A DNA stretch of 64,000 bases, from positions 24,001-88,000 of the forward strand of contig CABYZG010000001.1 of assembly GCA_902523455.1 (NCBI GenBank). The letters run 5' to 3'. This document shows positions 34,958-45,120 of this stretch, one piece after another. Each line of letters starts with the position of its first letter. Within the stretch, counting starts at the first letter, position 1. The position numbers and the translations under genes are program-made. Under the pieces are notes generated by a model that was not told the origin of the DNA, made no database searches, and was given only the letters and a program-made list of their open reading frames with translations. Origin of the DNA: an uncultured Pelagibacteraceae bacterium. Its GTDB lineage: Bacteria; Pseudomonadota; Alphaproteobacteria; Pelagibacterales; AG-422-B15.

Positions 34958-34985
34958 AGCATTGGTTAATCAATGCTTTTTTTTT
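34958..34985 (+). terminator. Intrinsic terminator 1 after the histone-like gene
   Basis: AGCATTG/CAATGCT stem with a 6-nt loop followed by eight T residues, 3 nt after the stop codon of the histone-like gene. Confidence 0.85.
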
Positions 34986-34986
34986 G

Positions 34987-35019
34987 CGCCCTTAGTTCAA
35001 CAAACTAGGGGCGTTTTTT
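34987..35019 (+). terminator. Intrinsic terminator 2, overlapping the end of carD
   Basis: An 11-bp stem CGCCCTTAGTT/AACTAGGGGCG (one G-U pair) with a CAACA loop and six T residues on the plus strand. It backs up terminator 1. The carD stop codon (minus strand, 34992-34994) lies inside the stem; read from the carD side the hairpin lacks a T-run. Confidence 0.78.
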
Positions 35020-35804
35020 AATTTATCTCTACCAAGAATCTTATCGACTTTTTTTATTGCGTTTTCCTCGGTAATTTTAAGTCCAGCAATCACTTCTCTC
35101 AAAAATCGATCATAAGATAATTCAAAAAGTTGACGCTCACTATAAGATTGCTCTATTTGATTATTTGCTCTGTTAAGATCTCTAACAACTTCAGCAATCT
35201 GTTCAATGTCACCTGAGTTAATTTTAAGGTCATATTCCTGAGCCCTCCTACTCCACATTGTTCTCTTTATTTTTGGTTTTTGGGATAGGATTTTTAATAC
35301 AGTTTGAATTTTAGATGGTTTTGATACTTTTCTTAAATTAAGAGACTTAGCCTTTTCAACCGGAACTCGCAAAATTAATTTATCTCGTACAAACTCTATC
35401 ACATACATTTCTAGTTTTTGTCCAACGACCTCTCTTTTTTCAATATCTATAACTTGGCCCACACCGTGAGTTGGATAAACAACATGATCCTTTGTATTAA
35501 ATATTTTTTTAACTTTTTTTTCTTTAATGGTCTTTATTTCTAAAAACTTTTTAACTTTTTTCGCTTGATAGTGAGCGGGATTAATAATTCGATTATTAAC
35601 TTTTTTGTCAGATTGTGGAGGAAGTTTAGGCTCTACAAATTTCTTTACTCCTTTTGTTTTTTTAACTACTTTTTTTACTTGTTTCTTTTTTGGAGTTTTC
35701 TTTACTGAAGTTTTCTTTTTAACAACTTTAGTTTTTTTCTTTACAGTTTTCTTTTTTAGAATTTTCTTTTTGTCGACTTTACTGACTTTTTTCTTTTTTT
35801 TCAT
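34992..35804 (-). CDS. carD: CarD-family transcription regulator with lysine-rich N-terminal tail
   Basis: CarD proteins bind RNA polymerase beta and tune rRNA and stress promoters. The CarD core begins near residue 101 (FNTKDHVVYPTHGVGQV) and continues through MYVIEFVRDKLILRVPVEKA and MWSRRAQEYDLKINSG to the end at 270. The first 100 residues are unusual: 32 of the first 60 are lysine, mixed with Val and Thr, like a histone H1 tail. Alphaproteobacterial CarD is normally about 165-190 residues as I recall. The start codon fits the family only if the tail is accepted. fdxA is immediately upstream. Confidence 0.85.
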   Translation of the reverse strand: MKKKKKVSKVDKKKILKKKTVKKKTKVVKKKTSVKKTPKKKQVKKVVKKTKGVKKFVEPKLPPQSDKKVNNRIINPAHYQAKKVKKFLEIKTIKEKKVKKIFNTKDHVVYPTHGVGQVIDIEKREVVGQKLEMYVIEFVRDKLILRVPVEKAKSLNLRKVSKPSKIQTVLKILSQKPKIKRTMWSRRAQEYDLKINSGDIEQIAEVVRDLNRANNQIEQSYSERQLFELSYDRFLREVIAGLKITEENAIKKVDKILGRDKLKNAPSLLN

Positions 35805-35812
35805 AAGATTAC

Positions 35813-36145
35813 CTAACCTCCAGATTTTTCTGAAAAATATTTATCATATTTATTTTCTTCACTCTCATACATTTTTGCATCAGTTGGAGAGTCTTTCTTC
35901 ATAGTAATGTTTGGCCATATTTCTGAAAACTTTTGATTCACTTCTAACCATTTTTCATCTTTATCATCTGTATCAGAGATGATTGCATCTACAGGACACT
36001 CTGGTTCACATACACCGCAATCTATGCATTCATCAGGATTAATTACTAACATATTTTCACCTTCGTAGAAACAATCAACCGGACATACCTCCACGCAATC
36101 AGTATATTTGCATTTTATGCATTTTTCATTAACTAGGTATGTCAT
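35813..36145 (-). CDS. fdxA: 7Fe-type ferredoxin FdxA
   Basis: Low-potential electron carrier. The 110-residue protein has the two-cluster N-terminal half: [18 protein letters not shown] for the first group of cysteines and [16 protein letters not shown] for the second, with the extended C-terminal part usual for alphaproteobacterial FdxA. It lies 8 nt ahead of carD, a recurrent pairing in this class. The redox partner is unknown. Confidence 0.92.
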   Translation of the reverse strand: MTYLVNEKCIKCKYTDCVEVCPVDCFYEGENMLVINPDECIDCGVCEPECPVDAIISDTDDKDEKWLEVNQKFSEIWPNITMKKDSPTDAKMYESEENKYDKYFSEKSGG

Positions 36146-36151
36146 TTTAAA

Positions 36152-36589
36152 CTATTGTGAGAGTTTTTTTTTAATTTCACCAACTTTAAAGTCATCGATA
36201 TATAGAAGACCAGATATTTTACGTACTAAAGCATTTTCATAATCATCAATTCTGCCATCTGCAATTACAATTTTCCATATCATTTCAATTATCATTATTT
36301 TTTCATCGTCAGTAAGTAAGCTATTAATTTTTGACGTGAATTGGTGAATATCATTCGCGTTATCGACAAGTTCAAAAGAAGCCTCAAAAAGTTTATTTAA
36401 TTTATCGTTATCTAATTTATAAAAATTACCAAGCAATTTTAATATCTCATCTTTTTCAATCTCATCAAATTCACCATCGTGCAGAGCAGTCGTAACCATT
36501 AAAGACGCAACTGCTAATTGTGATGCCTCAAACTCTTCTTCTTTGACATCTTTATTATCTGATAATAGCGTTTTGAATTTATCTAACAT
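36152..36589 (-). CDS. TerB-family protein
   Basis: A 145-residue, highly acidic, all-helical protein of the TerB/DjlA N-terminal type. The paired acidic motifs ALHDGEFDEIEKDEI (near 36) and VIADGRIDDYENALV (near 117) are the family's metal-binding helices. It is 6 nt upstream of fdxA and probably co-transcribed with fdxA-carD. A tellurite function is only a family label; the role is unknown. Confidence 0.75.
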   Translation of the reverse strand: MLDKFKTLLSDNKDVKEEEFEASQLAVASLMVTTALHDGEFDEIEKDEILKLLGNFYKLDNDKLNKLFEASFELVDNANDIHQFTSKINSLLTDDEKIMIIEMIWKIVIADGRIDDYENALVRKISGLLYIDDFKVGEIKKKLSQ

Positions 36590-36606
36590 AATAACATATT
36601 TGTATA

Positions 36607-36714
36607 TTAGAATTTAAAGAGTACTATATCTGGTGTCCGTTATAGAACAAAAGGTGTAGATTATATGTCCGAATCACCAACTTGGAATGTTCTTTAAATA
36701 TTCTAATTTTTTTT
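36607..36714 (+). other. Closed-stem RNA-like element upstream of mcm
   Basis: An outer stem TTAGAATTTAAAGA (36607-36620) pairs with TCTTTAAATATTCTAA (36691-36706, 2-nt bulge) and is followed by eight T residues. It encloses 70 nt with an inner TGGTG/CACCA pair (36631-36635 with 36675-36679) and two GTCCG copies. An alternative pairing AGAAC (36644-36648) with GTTCT (36689-36693) would compete with the outer stem. It could be an attenuator of mcm, or the terminator-like stem may be chance. It does not match a cobalamin riboswitch. Confidence 0.4.
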
Positions 36715-36768
36715 ATTTCTAATTAACTATATATATCACTTAATCAAAATTTAAAAGTTTCAATAAAA

Positions 36769-38922
36769 ATGACTAATAAATCAAATAATGGCTTTAATAC
36801 TTGGCAAAAAAGTTTCGAAAAAGAAACTAAGAAAAATTTTAGTGATGCAAAATCAGAGACTGATGAAGGAATAGATATTAAACCAGTATACACTAAAGAT
36901 GACCTAGAAAACTTTTCATTTGTCGAGAATAATTCTCTTCCTGGCCAATGGCCTTATACAAGAGGTCCAAAGGCATCAATGTACACAAATAGACCTTGGA
37001 CGATAAGGCAGTATGCTGGATTTTCAACTGCTGAGGAGTCCAATGAATTTTATAAAAAGAATTTAGAATCTGGTCAAAAAGGTCTTTCTGTTGCTTTTGA
37101 TTTGCCAACTCATAGGGGATATGACTCAGATGATGATTTGGTAATGGGTGATGTGGGTAAAGCTGGTGTTGCTATAGATACTGTTGAGGATATGAAAATA
37201 CTTTTTAATAATATTCCTCTAGATCAAATGTCAGTTTCAATGACTATGAACGGCGCGGTGTTGCCAGTACTCGCATCATTTATTGTTGCTGGAGAAGAAC
37301 AGGGTGTTGATAAAAGTTTGCTATCAGGAACAATTCAGAATGATATTTTAAAAGAGTTTATGGTAAGAAACACTTATATATATCCTCCTGAGCCATCGAT
37401 GAAAATTGTTGCCGATATTATTGAATTTACTTCAAAAGAAATGCCTAAATTTAATTCTATTTCGATTTCAGGTTATCATATGCAAGAAGCTGGCGCTGAT
37501 AATGTTCTTGAATTAGCTTATACTTTAGCTGACGGAATGGAATATGTAAGAGCAGCAATGTCAAAGGGTCTTGATGTTGATGATTTTGCACCAAGGCTCT
37601 CTTTCTTTTTTGCTATCGGAACGGACTTTTTTATGGAGATTGCTAAATTAAGAGCCGCAAGAACTTTGTGGGCTAAGATCATGAAAAATTTTGGAGCTGA
37701 AAATGAAAGATCTCTTATCTTAAGAACACACTGTCAAACATCTGGCGTATCTTTAACTGAGAAAGATCCTTACAATAACATCATAAGAACATCTTACGAG
37801 GCCCTATCTGCTATACTTGGAGGAACACAAAGTTTGCACACAAATTCCTTCGATGAAGCAATTGCTTTACCAACAGACGAGTCTGCAAGAATTGCTAGAA
37901 ATACTCAATTGATTCTTCAAAATGAAACTGGTGTTACAAAAACAGTTGACCCTCTAGCAGGGTCATATTTTGTTGAAAACTTAACTGAAGAATTATCAAA
38001 AAAAGCTTGGGATATTATTACAGAAATTGAGGAATTAGGTGGGATGACCAAAGCTGTTAAGGCAGGGATTCCTAAACTAAAAATTGAAGAGTCTGCAACT
38101 AAGAAGCAAGCTAAAGTCGATAGCGGATCAAGGGTTGTGGTTGGTGTAAATAAATATAAAAACCCAAAAGAACCTTCAGTTGATGTGAGAGTAATTGATA
38201 ATAATCGCGTTCGAGATGATCAAATAAAGAAAATACAGGTAATAAAAAAGTCACGTGACACAAAAGCAGTAGAAAAAGCACTCACTAATTTAACTAATGC
38301 TGCTAAAGATGAAACAAATCTTCTTATTCCTTGTATAGAAGCTATTAAATTGAGGGCAACGGTTGGGGAAGTTTCAAAAGCACTAGAGCAAGTATATGGT
38401 AGACATTTTGCAAAAAGCTTAAGTGTTTCAGGAGTATATGGTAAACATTTTGAAGGTGATGAAGAATTTATGAAGGTTGAGAGTAAAATTAAGGAATTTG
38501 AAAATGTAAATGGTAGAAGACCACGAGTTCTAGTAGTTAAAATGGGTCAGGATGGCCACGATAGGGGGGCAAAAATTGTTGCAACCTCATTTGCTGACAT
38601 GGGCTTTGATGTTGATATGGGCCCACTATTTCAATCGCCTAAAGATGTTGCAAAGGATGCTATTGAAAATGATGTTCACGCAATTGGAGTTTCAACTTTA
38701 GCGGCAGGACATAAAACACTTGTACCTGAATTAATGAAAGGCCTAAAAGAGATTGATCCTAAGTCAAAGATAATTGTTTTTGTGGGGGGCATAATTCCAG
38801 AACAAGATTACGAATTTCTGTATGAAAATAATGTATCAGCCATTTTTGGTCCAGGTTCCAACATCATAGAGTCTGCTGAAAAAGTTATCGATTTGATTTC
38901 AGATAACTTAAGTAAAGAATAG
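36769..38922 (+). CDS. mcm: Methylmalonyl-CoA mutase
   Basis: Coenzyme-B12-dependent interconversion of methylmalonyl-CoA and succinyl-CoA, the exit of the ethylmalonyl-CoA and propionate routes into the TCA cycle. The 717-residue protein contains [19 protein letters not shown] (substrate pocket), [24 protein letters not shown], and a C-terminal cobalamin domain with [12 protein letters not shown] near 591, whose His ligates cobalt. It appears to be the homodimeric (catalytic alpha-like) type, because no small subunit gene is adjacent. meaB follows 3 nt later. Confidence 0.96.
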   Translation: MTNKSNNGFNTWQKSFEKETKKNFSDAKSETDEGIDIKPVYTKDDLENFSFVENNSLPGQWPYTRGPKASMYTNRPWTIRQYAGFSTAEESNEFYKKNLESGQKGLSVAFDLPTHRGYDSDDDLVMGDVGKAGVAIDTVEDMKILFNNIPLDQMSVSMTMNGAVLPVLASFIVAGEEQGVDKSLLSGTIQNDILKEFMVRNTYIYPPEPSMKIVADIIEFTSKEMPKFNSISISGYHMQEAGADNVLELAYTLADGMEYVRAAMSKGLDVDDFAPRLSFFFAIGTDFFMEIAKLRAARTLWAKIMKNFGAENERSLILRTHCQTSGVSLTEKDPYNNIIRTSYEALSAILGGTQSLHTNSFDEAIALPTDESARIARNTQLILQNETGVTKTVDPLAGSYFVENLTEELSKKAWDIITEIEELGGMTKAVKAGIPKLKIEESATKKQAKVDSGSRVVVGVNKYKNPKEPSVDVRVIDNNRVRDDQIKKIQVIKKSRDTKAVEKALTNLTNAAKDETNLLIPCIEAIKLRATVGEVSKALEQVYGRHFAKSLSVSGVYGKHFEGDEEFMKVESKIKEFENVNGRRPRVLVVKMGQDGHDRGAKIVATSFADMGFDVDMGPLFQSPKDVAKDAIENDVHAIGVSTLAAGHKTLVPELMKGLKEIDPKSKIIVFVGGIIPEQDYEFLYENNVSAIFGPGSNIIESAEKVIDLISDNLSKE

Positions 38923-38925
38923 TTA

Positions 38926-39888
38926 ATGGAATTAGTAGATAAGATTATTAAGGGTGAAAGAGCTGCAATTGCTAAAGCTATTACATTAGTTGAGTCTTCA
39001 AAAGATACTGATCAACAAATTAGTAGGGAGCTAATATCAGAGTTAATTAAGAAGCCTGGTAAATCAATAAGAGTAGGTTTCTCCGGCCCGCCAGGAGTAG
39101 GGAAGTCAACATTCATTGAGTCCTTTGGAAGTTATTTAGTCAGTCAAAATTATAAGTTAGGTATTTTAGCTATTGATCCATCCTCGCAAATTACTGGTGG
39201 GTCAATATTAGGGGATAAAACTCGAATGGTAGAGATATCAAAAAATCCAAATACTTTTATAAGATCTACACCGTCAAGAGGTACTTTAGGAGGTATCTCA
39301 ATGGGAACTCGCGAAGCATCCATAATATTAGATGCTGCAGGCTATGACTTTATATTTATTGAAACAGTTGGCGTGGGACAATCAGAAATTGTTGCAAGCA
39401 ATTTAGTTGATATATTTACTCTTATTGTTGGCCCTGGTTCTGGTGATGAGCTGCAAGGAATAAAAAAAGGTATTACTGAATATGCAGACATATTTATAGT
39501 CAATAAAAATGACGGTGAGTTGAAAATGGAAGCCTCAAAAACTGCCGCTGACTATAAATCAGCCCTGAGTTACTATAAGAAATTAGATGAGCTTGAAAAG
39601 CAGGTGTTATTAGTATCAGCGATTGAGCAAACTGGAATGGAGGAAGTTATTAAGACAATTAATCAGATAATTGATCAAAATAAGCTAAAAGGGATATTTG
39701 ATAAAAGACGCGCTGATCAGCTTGAATACTGGATTGAAGAAGAGGTAAAAAATATAATTGCATCAGACATAACGAAACGACTGACAAGTAAGGGAAATAT
39801 TCCAAAATACTCTGAAAAAGTAATGAAAAATGAAATGTCTATGTACGAAGCAGTTGAAACAATTACAAAAGATACCCTAAAGCAATAA
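38926..39888 (+). CDS. meaB: MeaB/ArgK-type G3E GTPase chaperone
   Basis: GTPase that protects and reloads methylmalonyl-CoA mutase with adenosylcobalamin. The 320-residue protein has Walker A GPPGVGKST at 54-62, the switch region SQITGGSILGDKTRM, ETVGVGQSE (near 146) and the G4 motif VNKNDGE. It sits 3 nt after mcm, so the pair is co-translated. It may also serve ethylmalonyl-CoA mutase, but this is not proven. Confidence 0.94.
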   Translation: MELVDKIIKGERAAIAKAITLVESSKDTDQQISRELISELIKKPGKSIRVGFSGPPGVGKSTFIESFGSYLVSQNYKLGILAIDPSSQITGGSILGDKTRMVEISKNPNTFIRSTPSRGTLGGISMGTREASIILDAAGYDFIFIETVGVGQSEIVASNLVDIFTLIVGPGSGDELQGIKKGITEYADIFIVNKNDGELKMEASKTAADYKSALSYYKKLDELEKQVLLVSAIEQTGMEEVIKTINQIIDQNKLKGIFDKRRADQLEYWIEEEVKNIIASDITKRLTSKGNIPKYSEKVMKNEMSMYEAVETITKDTLKQ

Positions 39889-39930
39889 TCATATTGACAA
39901 AAATTACCAAAAACTTTACTTAAACTTACT

Positions 39931-40221
39931 ATGACAAAAGCATGTGATTTATCAGGAAAAAAAGTACAATTTGGTAATAATGTGAGCAAAGCCAATAATA
40001 AGACGAGAAGAAAATTTAATGTTAATCTTCAGTCTGTAACTTTTAAAAGTGATCTTTTAAATAAGAATATAAGGTTCTCTGTAGCTACTTCATCAATCAG
40101 AACAGTTTCCAAATTTGGTGGTATTGATGAATTTTTAACACAAACAAAAAGTAAGAAATTGTCTCAAAAAGCAAAGAGAGTACAACGTGCTATGAATAAT
40201 GCACAAAAAAAAGCTAGTTAA
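39931..40221 (+). CDS. rpmB: 50S ribosomal protein L28
   Basis: Ribosomal protein of the large subunit, 96 residues: [22 protein letters not shown] at the N-terminus (shown here as [10 protein letters not shown] plus [11 protein letters not shown]) and VKL-like [12 protein letters not shown]. Its stop overlaps the convergent cobT end by 8 nt. A tight -10-like signal in the 42-nt gap after meaB cannot be judged. Confidence 0.95.
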   Translation: MTKACDLSGKKVQFGNNVSKANNKTRRKFNVNLQSVTFKSDLLNKNIRFSVATSSIRTVSKFGGIDEFLTQTKSKKLSQKAKRVQRAMNNAQKKAS

Positions 40222-42049
40222 TAGTCTGACGATTTAAATTATTTTCGTTTTCTTCAAAAAGATCTACCAACTGTTCAGTCATTACGTCAGCTAATTGTTC
40301 TGCATCAACTATTGTAACAGCTCTTTTGTAGTATCTTGTTACATCGTGGCCAATTCCAACAGCAAGCAACTGAATTGAAGATTTAGACTCTATCCAATTT
40401 ATAACACCTCGAAGATGTTTTTCTAAATAATTACCTGTATTTACTGAAAGTGTACTATCATCGACAGGCGCACCATCTGAGATAACCATTAATATTTTTC
40501 TTGCTTCATATCTTGCCTGAAGCCTTTTGTGTGCCCATAACAATGCTTCACCATCTATATTCTCTTTTAAAAGTCCCTCACGCATCATTAATCCAAGATT
40601 TTTCTTTGACCTTCTCCACGGTTCATCAGCCGCTTTATAAATTATATGCCTTAAATCATTTAATCTTCCAGGAGATGGAATTTTTTTATTTTGCATCCAA
40701 TGCTCTCTGCTCTTTCCACCTTTCCAAGCTTTAGTGGTAAAGCCGAGTATCTCAACTTTAACGCCGCACCTTTCAAGTGTCCTCGCAAGAATATCTGCAC
40801 TCATTGCTGCGACTGTTATAGGGCGACCTCTCATTGAACCTGAGTTATCTATAAGTAATGAAACCACTGTATCTTTGAAATCTGTGTCTTTTTCTTTTTT
40901 AAATGACAGTGAATGGTATGGATCCATAATTATTCTCGTAAGTCTTGAGGTATCAAGCAGTCCTTCCTCAAGATCAAAATCCCAACTTCGATTTTGTTTA
41001 GCCAATAGCTTTCTTTGCAGTCTGTTGGCTAATCTTGAAATTATCATTTGATAAGCTTTTAATTGCTGATCCAGATAAGCCCTTAATCTATTTAGTTCTT
41101 CATCTTCACAGATATTTTTTGCAGTAATAACTTCATCAAATTCCTCAGTATAAATTTCGTATTCGTTGAGTATTTTTTCTACTGAATTTTCTGCTTTGTA
41201 TTGGGGAGTTGCGTTTTCAGTATTACCCTCATCTACTTCACTTAATTCATCATCTTCTTGTTGGTCAATATTCATCTCAGTTTCATCATAACCTACCTCT
41301 TCCTCAGATTGAGTAGATTCTTCATCACTAAAGGAAGACTGGTTTTCCATTTCATTGACCTCATTGTTTTCTAGTTGATCAATATTTTGATTTTCCTCTT
41401 CTTTGTTGTCTTTATCATCGCTATTTTCATTATCATAATAATCTAGCTCTCTAATTAGTTCGTTCACATTTTCAGCAAATAGTTTTTGATTATGTATATT
41501 TTTTAAAAGTTGATCAGATGAGTCACTAATTTTATTATTCAACCATTTCTTCCATAGATTAAGGGCATTATTTGAGTTAGATGGCAGATAATCAGGATTG
41601 ATTTTATTTCTTAAATACAAGTCTATTGCGTCTTCAATATTCAAATCTGATTGCTTTGAAACAGTGTCTAAGTTCTTCTCTCTAAATTTTTTCTCATAGA
41701 GTGTCTTTAAATTAGATTTAACTCCTCGCATTAACTTACTGCCTATAAGTTGGATTCGAGTATTTTCTAGAACTTCGTAAATTTTCCTATTTTTTTCACC
41801 AGAGGGTTCAAATTGTATATAGGTTTCCTTGTTGTGATATTTGTACCTAAGAGCCTCATTATCAGCATGCCCGCGTAATTGATTTAAATTTTTTAAGTCC
41901 TCATTATTGTCAATTTTAGGTAGTACAATTTTATTATCAGTTGATGATAGATTATCCTCGAATACAACATCAATTTCTTTATCTTCAGCTATTGCTCGTG
42001 TAGTGGATGATATAGCTTTTTTGATATCTTCTAAAAAATCTTCTTTCAC
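40214..42049 (-). CDS. cobT: Aerobic cobaltochelatase subunit CobT
   Basis: With CobS and CobN it inserts cobalt into hydrogenobyrinic acid a,c-diamide in aerobic cobalamin synthesis. The 611-residue protein has an N-terminal helical part, an acidic low-complexity middle (around 215-290, rich in Asp, Glu, Asn) and a C-terminal von Willebrand A domain with [18 protein letters not shown] near 395. Its start shares a base with the end of cobS. CobN is outside the window. Confidence 0.94.
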   Translation of the reverse strand: MKEDFLEDIKKAISSTTRAIAEDKEIDVVFEDNLSSTDNKIVLPKIDNNEDLKNLNQLRGHADNEALRYKYHNKETYIQFEPSGEKNRKIYEVLENTRIQLIGSKLMRGVKSNLKTLYEKKFREKNLDTVSKQSDLNIEDAIDLYLRNKINPDYLPSNSNNALNLWKKWLNNKISDSSDQLLKNIHNQKLFAENVNELIRELDYYDNENSDDKDNKEEENQNIDQLENNEVNEMENQSSFSDEESTQSEEEVGYDETEMNIDQQEDDELSEVDEGNTENATPQYKAENSVEKILNEYEIYTEEFDEVITAKNICEDEELNRLRAYLDQQLKAYQMIISRLANRLQRKLLAKQNRSWDFDLEEGLLDTSRLTRIIMDPYHSLSFKKEKDTDFKDTVVSLLIDNSGSMRGRPITVAAMSADILARTLERCGVKVEILGFTTKAWKGGKSREHWMQNKKIPSPGRLNDLRHIIYKAADEPWRRSKKNLGLMMREGLLKENIDGEALLWAHKRLQARYEARKILMVISDGAPVDDSTLSVNTGNYLEKHLRGVINWIESKSSIQLLAVGIGHDVTRYYKRAVTIVDAEQLADVMTEQLVDLFEENENNLNRQTIN

Positions 42050-43038
42050 TAAACTAAATCAAATTTGCTTGCTTCAGTTGTGACCTCTTCTCCAAAACAG
42101 CGTTGATAGTACTCGGCTATAATTTGTCTTTCACTTTCATCACATTTATTTAAGAAAGTAAGTTTAAATGCAGCGGAATAATTGTGATCAAAAATTTCAG
42201 AATTTTGGGCCCAAGTTAGAACTGTCCTGGGACTCATAACCGTTGATATATCTCCATTTGCAAGACCTTTTCTGGATAAATCAGCAACCTTTATCATCAA
42301 TTCAATGATCTCTTCCTTTTCAGGGTTATTAAATGAAGGAACTTTCGAGAGCATTATCTTTTTTTCTTGTTCAAGATCTAAATAGTTAAGAGTAGTAACT
42401 ATGCTCCACCTATCCATCTGCCCTTGATTTATTTGCTGTGTACCATGATAAAGTCCAGTTGTATCTCCTAACCCAACGGTGTTTGTAGTTGCAAATAATC
42501 TAAAATATGGATTTGGTGTTAAAACTCTGTTCTTATCTAATAATGTAAATTTACCTTCCGACTCTAATACTCTTTGAATGACAAACATAACATCTGGTCT
42601 TCCAGCATCATATTCATCAAATACCAAAGCTGTAGGTGTTTGTAATGACCAAGGTAAGATTCCGTCTTGAAACTCTGTAACTTGCTTTCCATCATTTAAT
42701 ACGATTGCATCTTTACCAATCAAATCAATCCGACTGATGTGACTGTCAAGATTGACTCTTACGCAAGGCCAATTAAGCCGAGCAGCAATCTGTTCAATAT
42801 GTGTTGATTTTCCAGTCCCATGTAATCCTTGGACCATAACTCTTCTGTTATATTTAAACCCAGACAGTATTGCCATGGTAGTTGCCTTATCAAAACAATA
42901 GTTAGAGTCGATTTCAGGAACATACTCTGATTTCTTTGAAAACCCCTCAACATGAAGATCTGTATCAAATCCAAAAGCTTGATTCACAGATATAGATATA
43001 TCCGGTTTACTTTGCATGAGATTTTCTGTTGTTGTCAT
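42049..43038 (-). CDS. cobS: Aerobic cobaltochelatase subunit CobS
   Basis: AAA+ ATPase partner of CobT in cobalt insertion. The 329-residue protein has Walker [10 protein letters not shown] (71-79), Walker [10 protein letters not shown] near 138 and sensor 1 [16 protein letters not shown] is 4 nt before the ATG at 43038, so this start is preferred over the internal Met at residue 8, even though it overlaps the J-protein end by 32 nt. Confidence 0.94.
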   Translation of the reverse strand: MTTTENLMQSKPDISISVNQAFGFDTDLHVEGFSKKSEYVPEIDSNYCFDKATTMAILSGFKYNRRVMVQGLHGTGKSTHIEQIAARLNWPCVRVNLDSHISRIDLIGKDAIVLNDGKQVTEFQDGILPWSLQTPTALVFDEYDAGRPDVMFVIQRVLESEGKFTLLDKNRVLTPNPYFRLFATTNTVGLGDTTGLYHGTQQINQGQMDRWSIVTTLNYLDLEQEKKIMLSKVPSFNNPEKEEIIELMIKVADLSRKGLANGDISTVMSPRTVLTWAQNSEIFDHNYSAAFKLTFLNKCDESERQIIAEYYQRCFGEEVTTEASKFDLV

Positions 43039-43546
43039 ATTGTTCCTTTATTGTTTTATAGGCTTCTAAAACCTTAGTTAATTTTTCTTTATTTTTTTCA
43101 TTGTTACCAACTGTATCAGGGTGTAATTCTTTTACAATCTTTTTGAATTTAGACTTGATTTCATTGAGTGAACTTTCCTTATTATCAATGCCTAAGGTTG
43201 CAAGAGCATTTAAATACTTAGAACTATAATAACTAGGATGTACGAGCGTATTTTCAAGATTATTCATCCCTTGAAACATTCTCTCTGAAATTTTAGATAT
43301 TTTTTCAAAATAACTCGTATCATTTGATCCTATTTGCTTAGTTTTTCTATGGCCAACGATGTCATTTTCGATAAATGCCTCAATTTCATCGGCTGTCATA
43401 TCTGAAAAATAATTCCATTTTTTGTTATATTCTTTTATGTGTTTTAGACAGAACCAAATGTATTTTCCTAGATCTTTTGGGGAAGACGGAGCGCGATATT
43501 CTCCTATTTCCTCGCACCCTTTAAAATGACATTTTCTTTTGTTCAT
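43007..43546 (-). CDS. DnaJ-domain protein upstream of cobST
   Basis: A 179-residue J-protein of the type found before cobS in alphaproteobacteria. The N-terminal half has CHFKGCEEIGEYRAP and WFCLKHIKEYNKKWNYF (a cysteine-containing module). The J domain is C-terminal with the HPD tripeptide in IVKELHPDTVG. It probably helps the CobN/S/T complex or DnaK, but this is inferred from position. Confidence 0.85.
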   Translation of the reverse strand: MNKRKCHFKGCEEIGEYRAPSSPKDLGKYIWFCLKHIKEYNKKWNYFSDMTADEIEAFIENDIVGHRKTKQIGSNDTSYFEKISKISERMFQGMNNLENTLVHPSYYSSKYLNALATLGIDNKESSLNEIKSKFKKIVKELHPDTVGNNEKNKEKLTKVLEAYKTIKEQYDNNRKSHAK

Positions 43547-43581
43547 ATTGTCTTTTCATATGTTAGATTAGATTAATATAC

Positions 43582-43863
43582 ATGACTCTAGAAGAATCTA
43601 TAGATAAGAAAATTAATGACAATCTAAACCCGTCTTTTTTTAAAATTATAAACTTTTCTGATCAACACAAAAATCATTATGAAGGTGATAACAAAGATAC
43701 TTCACATATTAAAATCATTATTGTTTCAGAAGCTTTTGATGGACATTCAAGAATTGAAAGAGAGAGAATTGTTCATAACATACTTAAAGAAGAAATAATG
43801 ACAGAGATACACTCAATAAGATTAAAACTCTATATAAAGTCAGAATATGATTTAATTAAGTGA
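43582..43863 (+). CDS. bolA: BolA-family protein
   Basis: A 93-residue BolA/IbaG protein: the class II KH-like fold includes the HIKIIIVSEAFDGHSRIERERIV segment, written here as HIKIIIVSEAF plus GHSRIERER, with the conserved His and Arg that contact the glutaredoxin iron-sulfur cluster. It likely works with monothiol glutaredoxin in iron-sulfur sensing. It is divergent from the J-protein, a conserved neighbour pair, and overlaps the convergent CorC gene by 12 nt. Confidence 0.88.
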   Translation: MTLEESIDKKINDNLNPSFFKIINFSDQHKNHYEGDNKDTSHIKIIIVSEAFDGHSRIERERIVHNILKEEIMTEIHSIRLKLYIKSEYDLIK

Positions 43864-45120
43864 TGCAATTTTGACTTGCGAAATCAAATTTCTTTTCGTT
43901 TCAATTATTTCGAATTTAAATCCATAAAATTGAAAAACTTGCCCAGCTTTAGGAAAGGACCTTGACTCATTTATTATTAAACCAGAAATAGTATTTGCAT
44001 CTTCATCAGGTAGGTCCCAACCAAAACTTCTATTAATGTTTCTTATTTCTGTAGATCCTTGAACTTTAATTGAGCCATCTTTATTTCTCACAATATCCGC
44101 TAAATCGATATCATGTTCATCGCTGATTTCTCCAACAATCTCTTCAATAATATCTTCAAGACTTATCATTCCATTTAACACACCGTATTCATCAACCACC
44201 ATGGCTAATTTAATTTTTCTGTTTAGGTGCATTTGTAATTGATTTTTTAGAGGCGTAGTTTCTGGTACAAACCAAGTTTTAATTAATGATTTCTTTATAT
44301 CCTCTCTTGAAATCTTTACAGATTTAAGTTCATTTAGCTTCCTCAACAGATTTTTTGCATGTACTAAGCCAATAATATTTTCATTGTTGTCTTTCCATAC
44401 AGGTATTCTTGTATAAGGACTTTCAACAACTTGGTTTATTATTCTTTCAGGATCTTCATCAATATTAACCATAAAGATGTTGCTTCTGTGCACCATAATA
44501 TCCTCAACAGTTGTTTCCGATAAATCTAAAATTCCAGTCACCATGTCTTTATCCATTTTAAACAATCTACCTTCTTTATGATGTAGATCTACAGTTCCCC
44601 TAATTTCATCAGCTACTGATAAACTTCTTGCGTTCTGGTCATGTTTAATTCCAATTATATTTAAAATAGTAAAAACGATTTTTTCCATCAGCCATGTCAC
44701 GGGTGCTAAGATAGTTACAAATGGTTTTAAAAATGGACTTACTAATAGTGCCATTTTTTCTGCATTCGCAATAGCGTAGCTTTTAGGAAGAATTTCTGCA
44801 AAAATCACAATTAATGCTGTCATTATGATTACAGCATAAGCAACACCTGTATTCCCAAAAATTTTGATTAATAAACTGGTAGCTAAAGCTGAAGCAAGAA
44901 TATTGACTAAATTATTACCAAGTAAAATCGCTCCAATTAAGGCTTCTTTCTTGTTCAATAAATCTATTGCGACATTAGAATTCTTTTTGCCCTTCATGCC
45001 AAGGCCGGTTAACCTACTTCGCGTGCTTGCTGTTAGTGCTGTTTCTGAACCAGAGAAAAACGCAGAAAATGCTAAAAGAACTATTATGGCTAAAAATAAT
45101 ACGATAATTTCAAATATCAT
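43852..45120 (-). CDS. HlyC/CorC-family CNNM-CBS membrane protein
   Basis: A 422-residue protein with a CNNM/DUF21 domain of four helices (about 1-180, including FSGSETALTAS near 25), a CBS pair (VEDIMVHRSNIFMV near 208 and AMVVDEYGVLNGMISLEDI near 300) and a C-terminal CorC_HlyC domain. The family is linked to magnesium/cobalt efflux. It ends the aroK-aroB-CorC run directly after aroB, which is the usual alphaproteobacterial order. Confidence 0.88.
   Translation of the reverse strand: MIFEIIVLFLAIIVLLAFSAFFSGSETALTASTRSRLTGLGMKGKKNSNVAIDLLNKKEALIGAILLGNNLVNILASALATSLLIKIFGNTGVAYAVIIMTALIVIFAEILPKSYAIANAEKMALLVSPFLKPFVTILAPVTWLMEKIVFTILNIIGIKHDQNARSLSVADEIRGTVDLHHKEGRLFKMDKDMVTGILDLSETTVEDIMVHRSNIFMVNIDEDPERIINQVVESPYTRIPVWKDNNENIIGLVHAKNLLRKLNELKSVKISREDIKKSLIKTWFVPETTPLKNQLQMHLNRKIKLAMVVDEYGVLNGMISLEDIIEEIVGEISDEHDIDLADIVRNKDGSIKVQGSTEIRNINRSFGWDLPDEDANTISGLIINESRSFPKAGQVFQFYGFKFEIIETKRNLISQVKIASLN

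Noticed and set aside
34720..34959. Second open frame across the histone-like gene (lysine/leucine-rich)
   Set aside because: Shadow of the low-complexity repeats; no ribosome site of its own, while the first frame has a strong one.
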